From: a virus
Direction: 5' to 3' (one strand)
IMG/VR virus record: IMGVR_UViG_3300048006_000307
Location: 1 to 36,732 of that record
Length of the DNA stretch: 36,732 nt
Shown one piece after another: positions 22,591 through 31,419 of the stretch. Below the pieces are notes generated by a model. The model worked only from the letters and a program-made list of their open reading frames with translations. It ran no database searches and had not been told where the DNA came from. How positions within the stretch are numbered: position 1 is the first letter of the stretch; each line of letters begins with the position of its first letter. The translations under genes were made by a program, and so were the position numbers.

Positions 22591-23907
22591 ATGGCTCTTA
22601 AAAAATCATACGTAAAAGAACAGTTTGATACTAAGGATGTTTCGCAGACTGTTGACAATCCTTCTAATGGATTTTACACGACCTTCCTTTCTAAGGATGG
22701 TTCAAACAATCACGACTTCATTCTTCGGTACACAGACTCGTCTACTACATACGATGAGAATTTAGCTACTGAGTCATATGTCACATCGGCAGTTTCGGCT
22801 GCTGGAGGTTTTGATGGTGCATACTCGTCATTGACGGGTGTGCCCACTACCTTCGATCCAGGTTGGAATAATCACAATCAGGAAGGTTATCTTAAGGATG
22901 GTGGTCAGGTAAATACGGACTACATAATTACGAGATCTACTTTGGCGGCTGACGTAGTTGGCTATGCAACAAATGCAGATCTTACTACATTCTCAGATGG
23001 TTCAGAATTAGCAATCTCGGATAAATCTTACGCGAATCTTAGCACAGGTGGTAATGATCTATTCTTCGTAAACCCTAAAGGTACTGCACGTGCAGTTGTT
23101 AGTGGTGGTACAGAAATAATGGGTATTAAATCTAGTGAGGCAGCAGATACTGCTGTTGCGTTTAGGAATGCAAATGGTACTGGATATGATATGGATCTTA
23201 TGATCAGATCAGGAAAGGATGCCGCCGTTAGATTCTGGAATGGAAACTCAAATTTTGGTACATATGAAACAGGGCGTATACGCTCAGTCGATACAGGTAA
23301 CAGATTAGACATTCAAAACCTTGATCATGGAAACATTAGAATTGCAGCTGCCGATGCAGATGCCGCTATAGATTTCTTCTTTGGTAATGGTACAGGAACT
23401 ACTGGTTCACACACAAGCATGGTTACTAATCAGGCGGTAAGAATTAAGGACAATAACATTCAGGTAGCAGGTACAAATCAGACAGCTCCTAACTATTCGT
23501 TCTTGGATGACAATGACACAGGTATGTATTTAGTATCTGCTGGCAATATTGGTTTTAAGTCTGGCGGTACGAAAGTATTTTCAATTCCTAATTCAGCAGG
23601 AACCAACGGTCAAGTGCTTACTACAAATGGTTCAGGAACAACTTCTTGGACTACCGTCTCTGGTGGTTCATCTTACTCTGCAGGTACCGGCTTAGATCTA
23701 AGTGGTACGACCTTTAGTATAGAGGCAGATCTTCGTGGTGATGTTGATGCAATTGGAGAAAGTGTAGACAACGCCATTATATTTAGTTCAGAAGATAACG
23801 CAATTGACTTCTACTCAAATGGAACTTGGAATGCTCGCTTGCAATCAAACGGAGAGTTTCATGTTAAAGGTGACATTGTAGCATTCTCTGATATATTTAC
23901 TTCTTAA
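22591..23907 (+). CDS. Tail fibre / receptor-binding protein (438 aa)
   Basis: The N-terminus (MALKKSYVKEQFDTKDVSQT) and the stretch FDGAYSSLTGVPTTFDPGWN, which recurs in the previous fibre, indicate a shared shaft module. The middle is a long beta-rich region with many Gly, Asn and Asp residues. The C-terminal part (VLTTNGSGTTSWTTVSGGSS, then AGTGLDLSGTTFSIEADLRG) is the head-stem type found in many marine phage fibres. Leader identical to that of 10889. No chaperone-like auto-cleaving domain is obvious. Confidence 0.7.
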   Translation: MALKKSYVKEQFDTKDVSQTVDNPSNGFYTTFLSKDGSNNHDFILRYTDSSTTYDENLATESYVTSAVSAAGGFDGAYSSLTGVPTTFDPGWNNHNQEGYLKDGGQVNTDYIITRSTLAADVVGYATNADLTTFSDGSELAISDKSYANLSTGGNDLFFVNPKGTARAVVSGGTEIMGIKSSEAADTAVAFRNANGTGYDMDLMIRSGKDAAVRFWNGNSNFGTYETGRIRSVDTGNRLDIQNLDHGNIRIAAADADAAIDFFFGNGTGTTGSHTSMVTNQAVRIKDNNIQVAGTNQTAPNYSFLDDNDTGMYLVSAGNIGFKSGGTKVFSIPNSAGTNGQVLTTNGSGTTSWTTVSGGSSYSAGTGLDLSGTTFSIEADLRGDVDAIGESVDNAIIFSSEDNAIDFYSNGTWNARLQSNGEFHVKGDIVAFSDIFTS

Positions 23908-23911
23908 TATT

Positions 23912-24868
23912 ATGGCTTTACAATCTTCAGGACAAATAAAATTTTCCGAGCTCAATACAGAGCTTGGTAGAACATCAACTGATCTAATTGGTTTGGGTGC
24001 TGCCGAAAATGGTAACTATGCCGCAATCAATTCAGCATCTAGTTCTAAGCCCGATGGTTCTGCTCCCTCTAAAATTAGTGAGTGGTTTAGTTATGATCAT
24101 GGTGCAGCTTCAAACGTAAACGATTACTATTACGATATGAGCTACGACGCACTTAGAAGAACTGCTATTGCCTCTCCGTTTAATCTTAGTGGATCTCAAG
24201 ATCTATCTATTTCATTTTGGGTAAAACAAAGTGCTACAACGGCAAACGAAATTATGTGGGATTTATCTAATACTTCTAGCAACTCGGCTAATAGATTTTT
24301 CATGCAATACCACAAGTCTTTAAATAGATTGGTCGTTCGTCACAGAACAGGTAGCACTAACTATGATCGTCAGTTTGCTTTGCATAGTAACAACTCAGTT
24401 ACAGGAACAGGAACCAATTCAGGAACGCCTTGGAGTAACACAAACCGAGGTAATGCCAACGCTGATGGTTGGACAATGCTTACTGTTACATACGACGCTT
24501 CTCAGTCTAACTCTTCTAATGGTATTAAGTTATATTGGAATGCTAATGAAGTAACAACGCAAGCTGCCAATGCCTCAGGATCTAGATCTACTTCTGCGGT
24601 AAACGATATTACGATCGGAAATAATAACCACAACTCTACTACTACTGCAGGAGGAATGAATGCCTCTGTCGACGAATTTAAAATCTTCGATAGTGTACTA
24701 AGTTCTAGTAATATAACTACCCTATATAATTCTGGAGTTCCTGCAAACGCTTCAGCCACATACAACACTAACCTAGTAACTGAATTCACATGGGAAACTA
24801 ACTCATTAGATTCTGCACAAATATTTAACGTTCAACAGAGAGATACTGGAACTAGAACTGCTTACTAA
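23912..24868 (+). CDS. Tail protein with LamG/concanavalin-like lectin domain
   Basis: 318 residues. The N-terminus MALQSSGQIKFSELNTELGR is a module common at the start of phage tail-tip proteins from marine bacteria. Residues about 88-295 form a LamG/concanavalin A-like jelly roll: LSISFWVKQS, MLTVTYDAS, NGIKLYWNANEV, ITIGNN and ASVDEFKIFDSVLS are the canonical strands. Such domains bind glycans, here presumably on the host surface. Ends overlapping the next start (TAATG). Confidence 0.78.
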   Translation: MALQSSGQIKFSELNTELGRTSTDLIGLGAAENGNYAAINSASSSKPDGSAPSKISEWFSYDHGAASNVNDYYYDMSYDALRRTAIASPFNLSGSQDLSISFWVKQSATTANEIMWDLSNTSSNSANRFFMQYHKSLNRLVVRHRTGSTNYDRQFALHSNNSVTGTGTNSGTPWSNTNRGNANADGWTMLTVTYDASQSNSSNGIKLYWNANEVTTQAANASGSRSTSAVNDITIGNNNHNSTTTAGGMNASVDEFKIFDSVLSSSNITTLYNSGVPANASATYNTNLVTEFTWETNSLDSAQIFNVQQRDTGTRTAY

Positions 24869-25077
24869 TGTATGGACTAAACAAAAATTGGATAGAGTCG
24901 TTAGGTTGGACTCACTATGCTACGGCCTTCTTGGCCATTGAGGTTGGTGTGATCAATGAATGGCTTAAAGCCTTCGCCACAGTGATAGCATCTGTGTTGG
25001 CGATATACACTATTATCTATAAGCATATGGAGATAGTTAAGATGCGCGACAAATTTTACAAGAACAATAAAAAATAA
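24868..25077 (+). CDS. Small membrane protein (69 aa), holin-like
   Basis: MYGLNKNWIESLGWTHYATA, then a hydrophobic segment AFATVIASVLAIYTIIYKHM (about 35-54) and a basic tail KMRDKFYKNNKK. Class III-type holins and small tail-region membrane proteins look alike at this size. It lies between two adhesin genes, in the same message. It could be a second holin, an antiholin or an unrelated membrane protein. Confidence 0.5.
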   Translation: MYGLNKNWIESLGWTHYATAFLAIEVGVINEWLKAFATVIASVLAIYTIIYKHMEIVKMRDKFYKNNKK

Positions 25078-25082
25078 AACAA

Positions 25083-25856
25083 ATGGCAAACGTAAAAATT
25101 ACCCAGCTAGCAGACGTTGGTAATACTTCGGGTCAAGGAATGATACTTCCTATTGTAGACACGAATGATCCAACTCAGGCTACATCAGGTACAACCAAGC
25201 GTGCAGATTTGGACATGGTGATTAACTCATCAGGTTACGAATTCACGGGTGGGTTTGCTGCTAAGACTGACCTTACGGGTTATGTTTGGGATTCAACAAG
25301 TGGTGTCCAATATACAGGAGCAAATGCTTCTGCAGGAGATTACCTTAAGTTTGGTCTCGATCGTTCGGTTCACTTGGCAGTAGATAATCCTTATTGGACT
25401 AACCCCACACCAAATACTAATATCGCGGACTTTGGTATGTTTGCAGGAGATCACTTGCCAGCAGGTAAGTCTACTTCATTGATCAATTACACACAAGCAT
25501 GGGATGATTCAAGCACAGTAGGATCAATTGCACTAGATGGTCTTAGTGTTGGCGATTTGGTTTCTGTTCGTTTTGATTATAACATATTGCCTCAGGTTCA
25601 GAACACTACCGTAGAAACTGGACTTCAGTGGGCAACTCGTGATGCTTCTGACAACATCACTTTTCAGTTCTTCTTACAAGGAGCTACAACATTCTTCGGT
25701 CAAGGTTCAGTTGGTATCTCAAGACTCCAGCGTGTAACTTCCACTGCATATTTAGCATCTGCAGAGGATGTGAATGCCATTGCATTGCCTGCTATTAAAG
25801 CGGACAATCCGGTAATCATACAACCACTTTCGATGCTTGTCACAATTACAAAATAA
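25083..25856 (+). CDS. Tail fibre / tail-tip protein (257 aa)
   Basis: The start MANVKITQLADVGNTSGQGM followed by LPIVDTNDPTQATSGTTKRA is the typical N-terminal module of marine phage fibre proteins (attachment to the tail). The rest is a beta-rich domain (DYLKFGLDRSVHLAVDNPYW; VGDLVSVRFDYNILPQV) that could be a receptor-binding head. No enzymatic residues recognised. Confidence 0.6.
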   Translation: MANVKITQLADVGNTSGQGMILPIVDTNDPTQATSGTTKRADLDMVINSSGYEFTGGFAAKTDLTGYVWDSTSGVQYTGANASAGDYLKFGLDRSVHLAVDNPYWTNPTPNTNIADFGMFAGDHLPAGKSTSLINYTQAWDDSSTVGSIALDGLSVGDLVSVRFDYNILPQVQNTTVETGLQWATRDASDNITFQFFLQGATTFFGQGSVGISRLQRVTSTAYLASAEDVNAIALPAIKADNPVIIQPLSMLVTITK

Positions 25857-25861
25857 TAGAT

Positions 25862-28800
25862 ATGGCTATTAGAGTAACAAGAAATGAAGCAGGAAACTGT
25901 GTTACCTTTATCGGGAGTACAAACCCCGTATATTGGAACAGTTGTTTATCTGCTCAAATTAATGCTGACAACGATAACAATATTGATGTCATCAACGACA
26001 TTCGTTCTGAGGAATCAGGTACGACTATTTACGAATTTTACAATTTGCCTTTTACTGATTTCCAGGATGCTGATGGTAACGATTTTGATTCTCCTTCTGC
26101 TGCTGCAGCTTACATTACTGCGGAAGCTAATGTTGCTACAAACACAGGAACGTTTACCCTTAACCAAGAAGATGCTCTTGACTTTTATCGTGATGCTACA
26201 AACACAACCGTTCTATTTGGGAATGGTGATATCTATGCTGTCAATTCTATTGTCGCGGTAGAGAATGCTGATGGTACGATTAACATCCAAACTGCTAGAT
26301 CTAACAAGGTTTTATATGCTGGACTTAGATATTATAACACGACAGCTAGCGACGGGGCTATTACATTCAACAATGTAACAACTGCAGTCAATACTCTTAA
26401 TGAAGTATTCTCAGGAACTACTATTGGTACTGGTGGTGGTACTGGTCCTTCTACCTTTATAACAAACTCTGGCTTAACTGCATTCACTGTTTATGGCGAC
26501 AGAATTAGCGAGAGTGGTACAGCAGGATATACATCCACTGCAGATGTAACAAACGGAGTTACTAACTTCGATACATCTAATGGAATATATTCAAATCAGC
26601 TGATCAGTCAACCAGGTGAATTCTTCGAGTTCGACAATGGTGGTGATTGGACTAGCACACAAGGTTTAACCTTTGGTCTATTTGATGAAACCACATACGA
26701 TGCAAACTCTGCAGATCTACAAACTGATGTTGCTGGTAATGCTATAAAAATGGCATTGAGTTTACGCGTTAAGAATAGTCCATTCGGATTTACAGATCCT
26801 GATGCTGCACACAGTAAAGTTAACGAGTCTGGTATATCCAACGACCCAGGAACAAAAAGTGTATTCCGTGTAGGTCTTGATCAAGACAATAGAGGTTACA
26901 TTGCACATCAATTGGCGGATGGTTCATTTGAAACTATTGTACGTACCGATGTTGCTCTTGCTTCAGGAACAGATTTTAGATTTGTAATGGTTATGCCGTT
27001 GGCTAACTCGATCGAAGGTATTCGTAGCATGACTACAAACCTGCTCGATACAACGAGTGCTTTAAACTGGTATTATATTGAGTCTCCGGACACTAATTTC
27101 TACTATCCATTATTCCAAACGGAAGCAGAAGCTATTGCAGTAGACGAAGCGTATGGTACAGCTACGATCGGGAATGGTGCTGCTCACCAACATACTTTTG
27201 TTGATGAATTACCTACTTCTCAAATTTGGTATATGCCAAGCACGTATATGTTCCACAATCAATCTGTTGCACCTACTCCTCCTGCAAACGTAACATACAA
27301 TGTTATTGTAACTGGAGCGGATTCAAATTATGTCCCAAGCCCATTCTCAGGATCAGACATAACGGTAAACGAAGGTGACTCTGTAAACTTACAGGTTGTG
27401 CCTGCCGGCAACGCCAATACATTTGCAGTCTCTGGCTTACCAACTGGTCTTGCTTTTAATGGAAGCAATATTGTAGGTACAGCTCCTGGAGTTGGTGGTT
27501 TTACAAGCACGAACCCGAGTGACACATATACAATAACTGTTACGATCGCAAACTCATACGGTGGATCTACAGGATCATTTGATCTAATTGTAAACAACAC
27601 ATCTGTGCCTGCAGTTGCAATATCTGGATGGACTCACATCACAGGAAGTACGGCATTGATCGATTCTGATACTTTAGATGATCAATCTGCTGTAACCTTA
27701 GATGATGTTGTACAAGATGGATACAGATTTAAAATGACCGATGCTTATGTTACTGCAAACATTCTTCCTGCACTTCAAGCTACAGGAGACAAGGTTTATG
27801 TTGGATTTAGTCCTACTCCTACTACTGGTTGGGGTGGTGCTACAGTTGGTGATTTCAATTGTGGATTCCGATTCCAATACAATAGCGCGAACTCTGTTCA
27901 GGTTCAGGCAATGCTTGGTGGAACTTCAATGGGTAGTGCGGTAGTTCACACATACTCTACAAACATCGGAAAGGACTTCTATATTTCAAATGATGGTGGT
28001 GTACTAGAAGCTAATTATCATTCAAGCTCTCAGAGCAAGGATCTAGAACCTACTGCTGCAAACGGAGGAACTTGGGATTACACAGAAACTCAGGACACGG
28101 GAATAACAGGAGACAAGGTAATTGTTATTGCTACAAATGGAACATCTGCTGACATCAGCACTACTGGTATTAGCGAGCACGCTTTACCGGCTGCAGTTAC
28201 TATTTTAACCAGTTGGAATAAAGCTTTAGATTTTAGTGGTGGAAACGAGTATGCTAAACAAGTGTCTAACTCATACCTTGGTAATCCTCTTAGTATGGGC
28301 TTTACAGGAATAACAGTACCTGCTCATAATTCATTTCCAAATAAAACATCTAACCATACTTACTCAAGACCTTGGGCAACTGCAATAGTATTCAAAATAG
28401 ATGGTAACAATTCTAACCAACATATTTGGAATTATGGTGAAGGTGCTAGTTCAGGCAATGATAACATTTATGTTAGATTATCAGCTAGTAAAAATCTTTA
28501 CTTCGGATGGGGTAGAGAAGGAACTGGAGTTAATGAATGTCAGATCGTTTCGGGTGGAACATTAGCAACTAATCAATGGTATGGACTTTATATAGCTCAC
28601 AAAGGTACACGTCTTAATGCTTCGAACGCAACAGCTGCTAATTTAGGTAATGCATTTGATATTAGATTAATGAGTTCTATAGATAGTTTTAATGCTGTTG
28701 GAAGCAACTTATCAAGTAGCACTACTTGGTTAAATACGGGAGACAGAATGGATAGAGCATTTGGTGGTAACTTGACTATCGGTGGTAGAAGTTCTAACAG

Positions 28801-29161
28801 AAACTTCCACGGAAAGGTGGCTAGTATGGTTGTTACTACTCTTCTTACTGATACTAATATGCCTAGTGACGCTGAGATTCAAACTATGATTACTGATCCT
28901 GTTAAATGGTTAAGTGACTACAAGGTGGGAACATCTTACAGGGCACCTAATATGCAGAACGCTCAATATATTTTTACTGCCAATGGAAGTAATGAAGGTA
29001 GGGCTACTCAAGTATGGTTAATGGGAGACGGGACTTCAGACTCTTATGCTAACGGAATGAGGAATTATGTATATCCTGCTGACCAAAACTACACTAAGTT
29101 GCAGTTGAATAGTATGCAGTCTAATGACATCGAGACTGTTAATATAAATGGATTGACATAA
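25862..29161 (+). CDS. Large adhesin with Ig-like and LamG domains (1099 aa)
   Basis: The largest gene of the window. N-terminal part (about 1-150) is a tail-attachment module, starting MAIRVTRNEAGNCVTFIGST. Residues about 480-578 form an Ig-like (putative Ig, He_PIG type) domain with FAVSGLPTGLAFNGSNIVGT and SDTYTITVTIANSYGGS. Residues about 825-1020 form a LamG-type lectin domain (ATAIVFKIDG, YVRLSASKNLYFGW, FHGKVASMVV). This is the probable main host-recognition protein. It touches the holin-like gene that follows. Confidence 0.72.
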   Translation: MAIRVTRNEAGNCVTFIGSTNPVYWNSCLSAQINADNDNNIDVINDIRSEESGTTIYEFYNLPFTDFQDADGNDFDSPSAAAAYITAEANVATNTGTFTLNQEDALDFYRDATNTTVLFGNGDIYAVNSIVAVENADGTINIQTARSNKVLYAGLRYYNTTASDGAITFNNVTTAVNTLNEVFSGTTIGTGGGTGPSTFITNSGLTAFTVYGDRISESGTAGYTSTADVTNGVTNFDTSNGIYSNQLISQPGEFFEFDNGGDWTSTQGLTFGLFDETTYDANSADLQTDVAGNAIKMALSLRVKNSPFGFTDPDAAHSKVNESGISNDPGTKSVFRVGLDQDNRGYIAHQLADGSFETIVRTDVALASGTDFRFVMVMPLANSIEGIRSMTTNLLDTTSALNWYYIESPDTNFYYPLFQTEAEAIAVDEAYGTATIGNGAAHQHTFVDELPTSQIWYMPSTYMFHNQSVAPTPPANVTYNVIVTGADSNYVPSPFSGSDITVNEGDSVNLQVVPAGNANTFAVSGLPTGLAFNGSNIVGTAPGVGGFTSTNPSDTYTITVTIANSYGGSTGSFDLIVNNTSVPAVAISGWTHITGSTALIDSDTLDDQSAVTLDDVVQDGYRFKMTDAYVTANILPALQATGDKVYVGFSPTPTTGWGGATVGDFNCGFRFQYNSANSVQVQAMLGGTSMGSAVVHTYSTNIGKDFYISNDGGVLEANYHSSSQSKDLEPTAANGGTWDYTETQDTGITGDKVIVIATNGTSADISTTGISEHALPAAVTILTSWNKALDFSGGNEYAKQVSNSYLGNPLSMGFTGITVPAHNSFPNKTSNHTYSRPWATAIVFKIDGNNSNQHIWNYGEGASSGNDNIYVRLSASKNLYFGWGREGTGVNECQIVSGGTLATNQWYGLYIAHKGTRLNASNATAANLGNAFDIRLMSSIDSFNAVGSNLSSSTTWLNTGDRMDRAFGGNLTIGGRSSNRNFHGKVASMVVTTLLTDTNMPSDAEIQTMITDPVKWLSDYKVGTSYRAPNMQNAQYIFTANGSNEGRATQVWLMGDGTSDSYANGMRNYVYPADQNYTKLQLNSMQSNDIETVNINGLT

Positions 29162-29628
29162 TGAAAAAAGGAACTAAAATTAAGGATACTAAACTAGGAA
29201 AGTTTCTGATGAAGAAGTCACCCGCACTGTTACACACAGTCGGGGACCTTCTCCCAGATGCTGGCCTCACAGGAATAATCAAACGTGGAATTGATCTATT
29301 GCCTGAACCTTTATCTCCAGAAGAGAAGCAAGAGCTTGAGCGTATGCTTCATGATATGGAAGTTGAATTCTACAAATTGGAAGTGCTTGATCGAGACAGT
29401 GCGCGGAAACGTGAAGCTGCCATGGTTCAGTACGGAGCTAAGGACTGGTTGTTTACTCTGACTGGTCTGGTTGGACTCGGAGCTTTTATTGCTATTGTGG
29501 CGGCAATAATATTTCTACCGCAAGTCCAAAATGAGTCTATGTTTAATCACCTAATTGGTATGGTGGAAGGTATAGCGTTAACCATATTTGCTTACTACTT
29601 CGGCACTTCTGCCAAGCGTGATAAGTAA
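29161..29628 (+). CDS. Putative holin (3TM / GTA-type holin family)
   Basis: 155 residues. An amphipathic N-terminal half, the block EFYKLEVLDRDSARKREAAM and two hydrophobic helices (about 95-118 and 128-149) fit the phage and gene-transfer-agent holin family annotated as Holin_3TMs. Holins open the inner membrane to let the amidase out. Here the holin closes the rightward late operon, while the amidase is in a leftward one over 26 kb away, so the two are linked only through the shared late promoter type. Confidence 0.72.
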   Translation: MKKGTKIKDTKLGKFLMKKSPALLHTVGDLLPDAGLTGIIKRGIDLLPEPLSPEEKQELERMLHDMEVEFYKLEVLDRDSARKREAAMVQYGAKDWLFTLTGLVGLGAFIAIVAAIIFLPQVQNESMFNHLIGMVEGIALTIFAYYFGTSAKRDK

Positions 29629-29907
29629 CTAGACTCAGGTATCGGTTCCACCAACGGGCCAACATAGTAAGGATCGGTGTTTAGGCATCGGTCCTTTTTT
29701 GTGCGTACAACCTTCATACGTGCGTTCTAATGGACTTTATAAGAGATTCAATACTAATACATACAACACAGAAAAGGAAGGTAACAACACCTTCCTAATC
29801 CAGAGCTTAAGCGCTCGTGTAACAACAAACATAAGAACGAATCCGTTCTCAACCAGAAACCCCCACTCCGTTTCTGAAGTGAGGTTCTGATGTTATAACC
29901 TTTTGGC
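29629..29907. other. Gene-free convergent region with hairpins
   Basis: After the terminator (29669-29701) I see no credible gene. The stretch has three consecutive short perfect hairpins: GGAAGGT/ACCTTCC (near 29776-29795), AGAACG/CGTTCT (near 29834-29849) and CAGAAAC/GTTTCTG (near 29854-29876). The third can also form a longer, imperfect alternative with GAAGTGAGGTTCTG. A rightward frame at 29699-29890 exists but lies behind the terminator and does not look coding. Confidence 0.5.
29669..29701 (+). terminator. Terminator of the late rightward operon
   Basis: AGGATCGGTG pairs with CATCGGTCCT (two G-U pairs) across TTTAGG, followed by seven T. It lies 40 bases after the holin-like gene, the end of the structural block. 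Confidence 0.88.
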
Positions 29908-30195
29908 TTATTCGAACCAGTAAGTCATTTTAGAGATTGTCATGTTTCTGTCTTGGCGAATCTCGTTTACTACTGCAGGAAGATCCTTTGAGTAGTTGTC
30001 CTTTCCTTCCTTTCCGTTTGTTAGGATATTAAGGACGTGCTTTTGATGGTATGTCATACTTCCAAATGATCTGCCCATTTCTGAAGCTAATTCTCTCTTG
30101 GCTAATGTTACATCCATTCTGGTTACTTTGTTGAGGTAACCGTTTACGAAGTAGTTAAGTTCTTCGATACTGAAATTTTGATTTGCGTTTTCCAT
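29908..30195 (-). CDS. Hypothetical early protein (95 aa)
   Basis: A helical soluble protein (MENANQNFSIEELNYFVNGY...), with many basic residues in the C-terminal half. No recognised family. Expressed from early promoter D; the leader is unusually long (about 55 bases) and contains five ACAA-type units. Last gene of the leftward early cluster. Confidence 0.62.
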   Translation of the reverse strand: MENANQNFSIEELNYFVNGYLNKVTRMDVTLAKRELASEMGRSFGSMTYHQKHVLNILTNGKEGKDNYSKDLPAVVNEIRQDRNMTISKMTYWFE

Positions 30196-30254
30196 TTTGT
30201 TTGTTTGTTTGTTTGTTAATGAAAGAAGTAAAGTACGTTGTAATTAATTACATT

Positions 30255-30289
30255 GTAAATATACGGAATCTATTTTTAATAACAACGAT
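30255..30289 (-). promoter_or_regulatory. Early-type promoter D
   Basis: Minus strand: ATCGTTG, 19 bases, TATATTTA, CAATGTAAT. It drives 29908-30195 and lies directly behind the stop of the gene 30296-30604. Confidence 0.75.
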
Positions 30290-30295
30290 GTTTTT

Positions 30296-30604
30296 TTATT
30301 TAATCCAAATTAATTTTCCTTCGTCTGAAATAGACTGACGTAACGCCAAACCAGAGTCTAAGCGATCGCCCCATCCTTTCTCGATCATGATTTCCTTTGA
30401 AGCCGTTCTGGTTCTGCTAAATAGATCTAGTAGGTCTCCTACCGTTCCTGTCCAGCCGTTGTCGCTTAGCACCCAAGTACCTTCGTGAAGATTCCAAAGT
30501 GTTTGTTGTTCTGTTGTTGTTAGGAATTTAAGTCTTCCTAATCCTGTGCCTCCGAAGAATGTTACTCCTAAGCTAAGTCCTGTTTCTGTTTCGAATCGTG
30601 TCAT
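30296..30604 (-). CDS. Hypothetical early protein (102 aa)
   Basis: Starts MTRFETETGLSLGVTFFGGT. The frame is open ten codons further upstream to a TTG at 30634, but that part overlaps the promoter (-7 box), so the ATG at 30604 is the likely start. The product has Trp- and Leu-rich parts (WNLHEGTWVLSDNGWTGTVG). No family recognised. Confidence 0.65.
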   Translation of the reverse strand: MTRFETETGLSLGVTFFGGTGLGRLKFLTTTEQQTLWNLHEGTWVLSDNGWTGTVGDLLDLFSRTRTASKEIMIEKGWGDRLDSGLALRQSISDEGKLIWIK

Positions 30605-30630
30605 AATAGTTTTTGTTTGTTTGTTACATG

Positions 30631-30665
30631 GCAAATATACGGACTCCGTTTATATCTGCAACGAT
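30631..30665 (-). promoter_or_regulatory. Early-type promoter E
   Basis: Minus strand: ATCGTTG, 19 bases, TATATTTG, CCATGTAAC. An exact TAnnTTTG -7 box; drives 30296-30604. Confidence 0.78.
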
Positions 30666-30685
30666 TATTTGAAAAAAAGTTTAAA

Positions 30686-31105
30686 TTATTTTTTGATCTT
30701 AAAAACTGAGATAATTCTCTTGCGACCAGAAAAGTTTCTGGAATCGCTAATGCCTTCGTTGTCGACTCCAATTGCGTGACCTTTTACTAGGACGTAGTAG
30801 TTGTATCCTGTGTTTGCACCAACGTGTGCATTGATAAAACTTTCTGCTGTGTATCTACCTTTGCGAGAGTTGTTTGGATTAATTAATTCCTCGTCAGTTA
30901 ATTTTTCAAATCCTAATTCTGGTAGCATTTCCTTTTCTAGTGTCCAAAGGTTCATACCTCTTGAAGATTGTCTTCCGTATTGGCTACACCAAACGTGTGC
31001 ATCTTCGTAGTTACCTGTTAGTGTTTGTGCCAATGCTCTGACTGTACAGTCGTTGTATTCTGTAATTGCTAGGTTACTGTCGCAGATGTAGTTTAAGTTT
31101 TTCAT
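30686..31105 (-). CDS. Putative papain-like cysteine peptidase fold protein (139 aa)
   Basis: The pattern EYNDCTVRALAQTLTGNYED near the N-terminus and LVKGHAIGVDNEGISDS near the C-terminus recur in a family of small phage proteins of papain-like fold. Cys20 and His110 would be the catalytic pair. GYNYYVLVKGHAIGV places the His on the expected strand. Whether it is an active peptidase or other transferase is unknown. Driven by early promoter F, it could act on a host target early in infection. Confidence 0.6.
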   Translation of the reverse strand: MKNLNYICDSNLAITEYNDCTVRALAQTLTGNYEDAHVWCSQYGRQSSRGMNLWTLEKEMLPELGFEKLTDEELINPNNSRKGRYTAESFINAHVGANTGYNYYVLVKGHAIGVDNEGISDSRNFSGRKRIISVFKIKK

Positions 31106-31127
31106 TGTAGTTGTTGTTTGTTACACT

Positions 31128-31161
31128 GTAAATGTACGACAACTTTTCTTTCCACAACGAT
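31128..31161 (-). promoter_or_regulatory. Early-type promoter F
   Basis: Minus strand: ATCGTTG, about 18 bases, TACATTTA, CAGTGTAAC, then a leader ACAAACAACAACTACA before ATG of 30686-31105. Confidence 0.75.
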
Positions 31162-31176
31162 AATTTGAAAAAAAAT

Positions 31177-31419
31177 TTAAAATATTTTCATCTGGCCTTC
31201 TACGTACACGGTATCGTTATGAAAGCTTGCGATAGAATCTGTGTATCGATCTATGCTTAGTGCCTGCACGTTGTATAGTGTGTCCTTATACATCCAAACC
31301 GAATCTAATGCGTAAACATCATAGTCCATTCTTATTTGTGCGTCGTAGGTCTCTATTGTGATTTCAGGAATCTCGCATGCGGTTAATGCAAGTAGACTCA
31401 ATGCGATTAGCTTCTTCAT
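31177..31419 (-). CDS. Small early lipoprotein (80 aa)
   Basis: The start MKKLIALSLLALTACEIPEI is a lipoprotein signal peptide with lipobox LTAC, so Cys15 would be lipidated. The mature part (about 65 aa) is acidic and Tyr-rich, with no recognised domain. Its ATG overlaps the previous stop (ATGA). It belongs to a three-gene early operon from promoter G. Phage lipoproteins made early often block superinfection (as Llp of T5 or Ltp of TP-J34), a reasonable guess here. Confidence 0.65.
   Translation of the reverse strand: MKKLIALSLLALTACEIPEITIETYDAQIRMDYDVYALDSVWMYKDTLYNVQALSIDRYTDSIASFHNDTVYVEGQMKIF

Noticed and set aside
29699-29890. Rightward 63-codon frame behind the late operon
   Set aside because: It begins in the T-run of the terminator, has no leader, and consists of short inverted repeats.
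29896-29915. GGTTCGAATAA on the minus strand resembles a tRNA T-loop
   Set aside because: These bases are the last codons and stop of the gene 29908-30195, no acceptor or anticodon stem can be drawn around them.
30605-30634. Longer N-terminus of the gene 30296-30604 from a TTG
   Set aside because: The extra codons overlap the promoter -7 box and leader, and the ATG at 30604 follows the usual leader.
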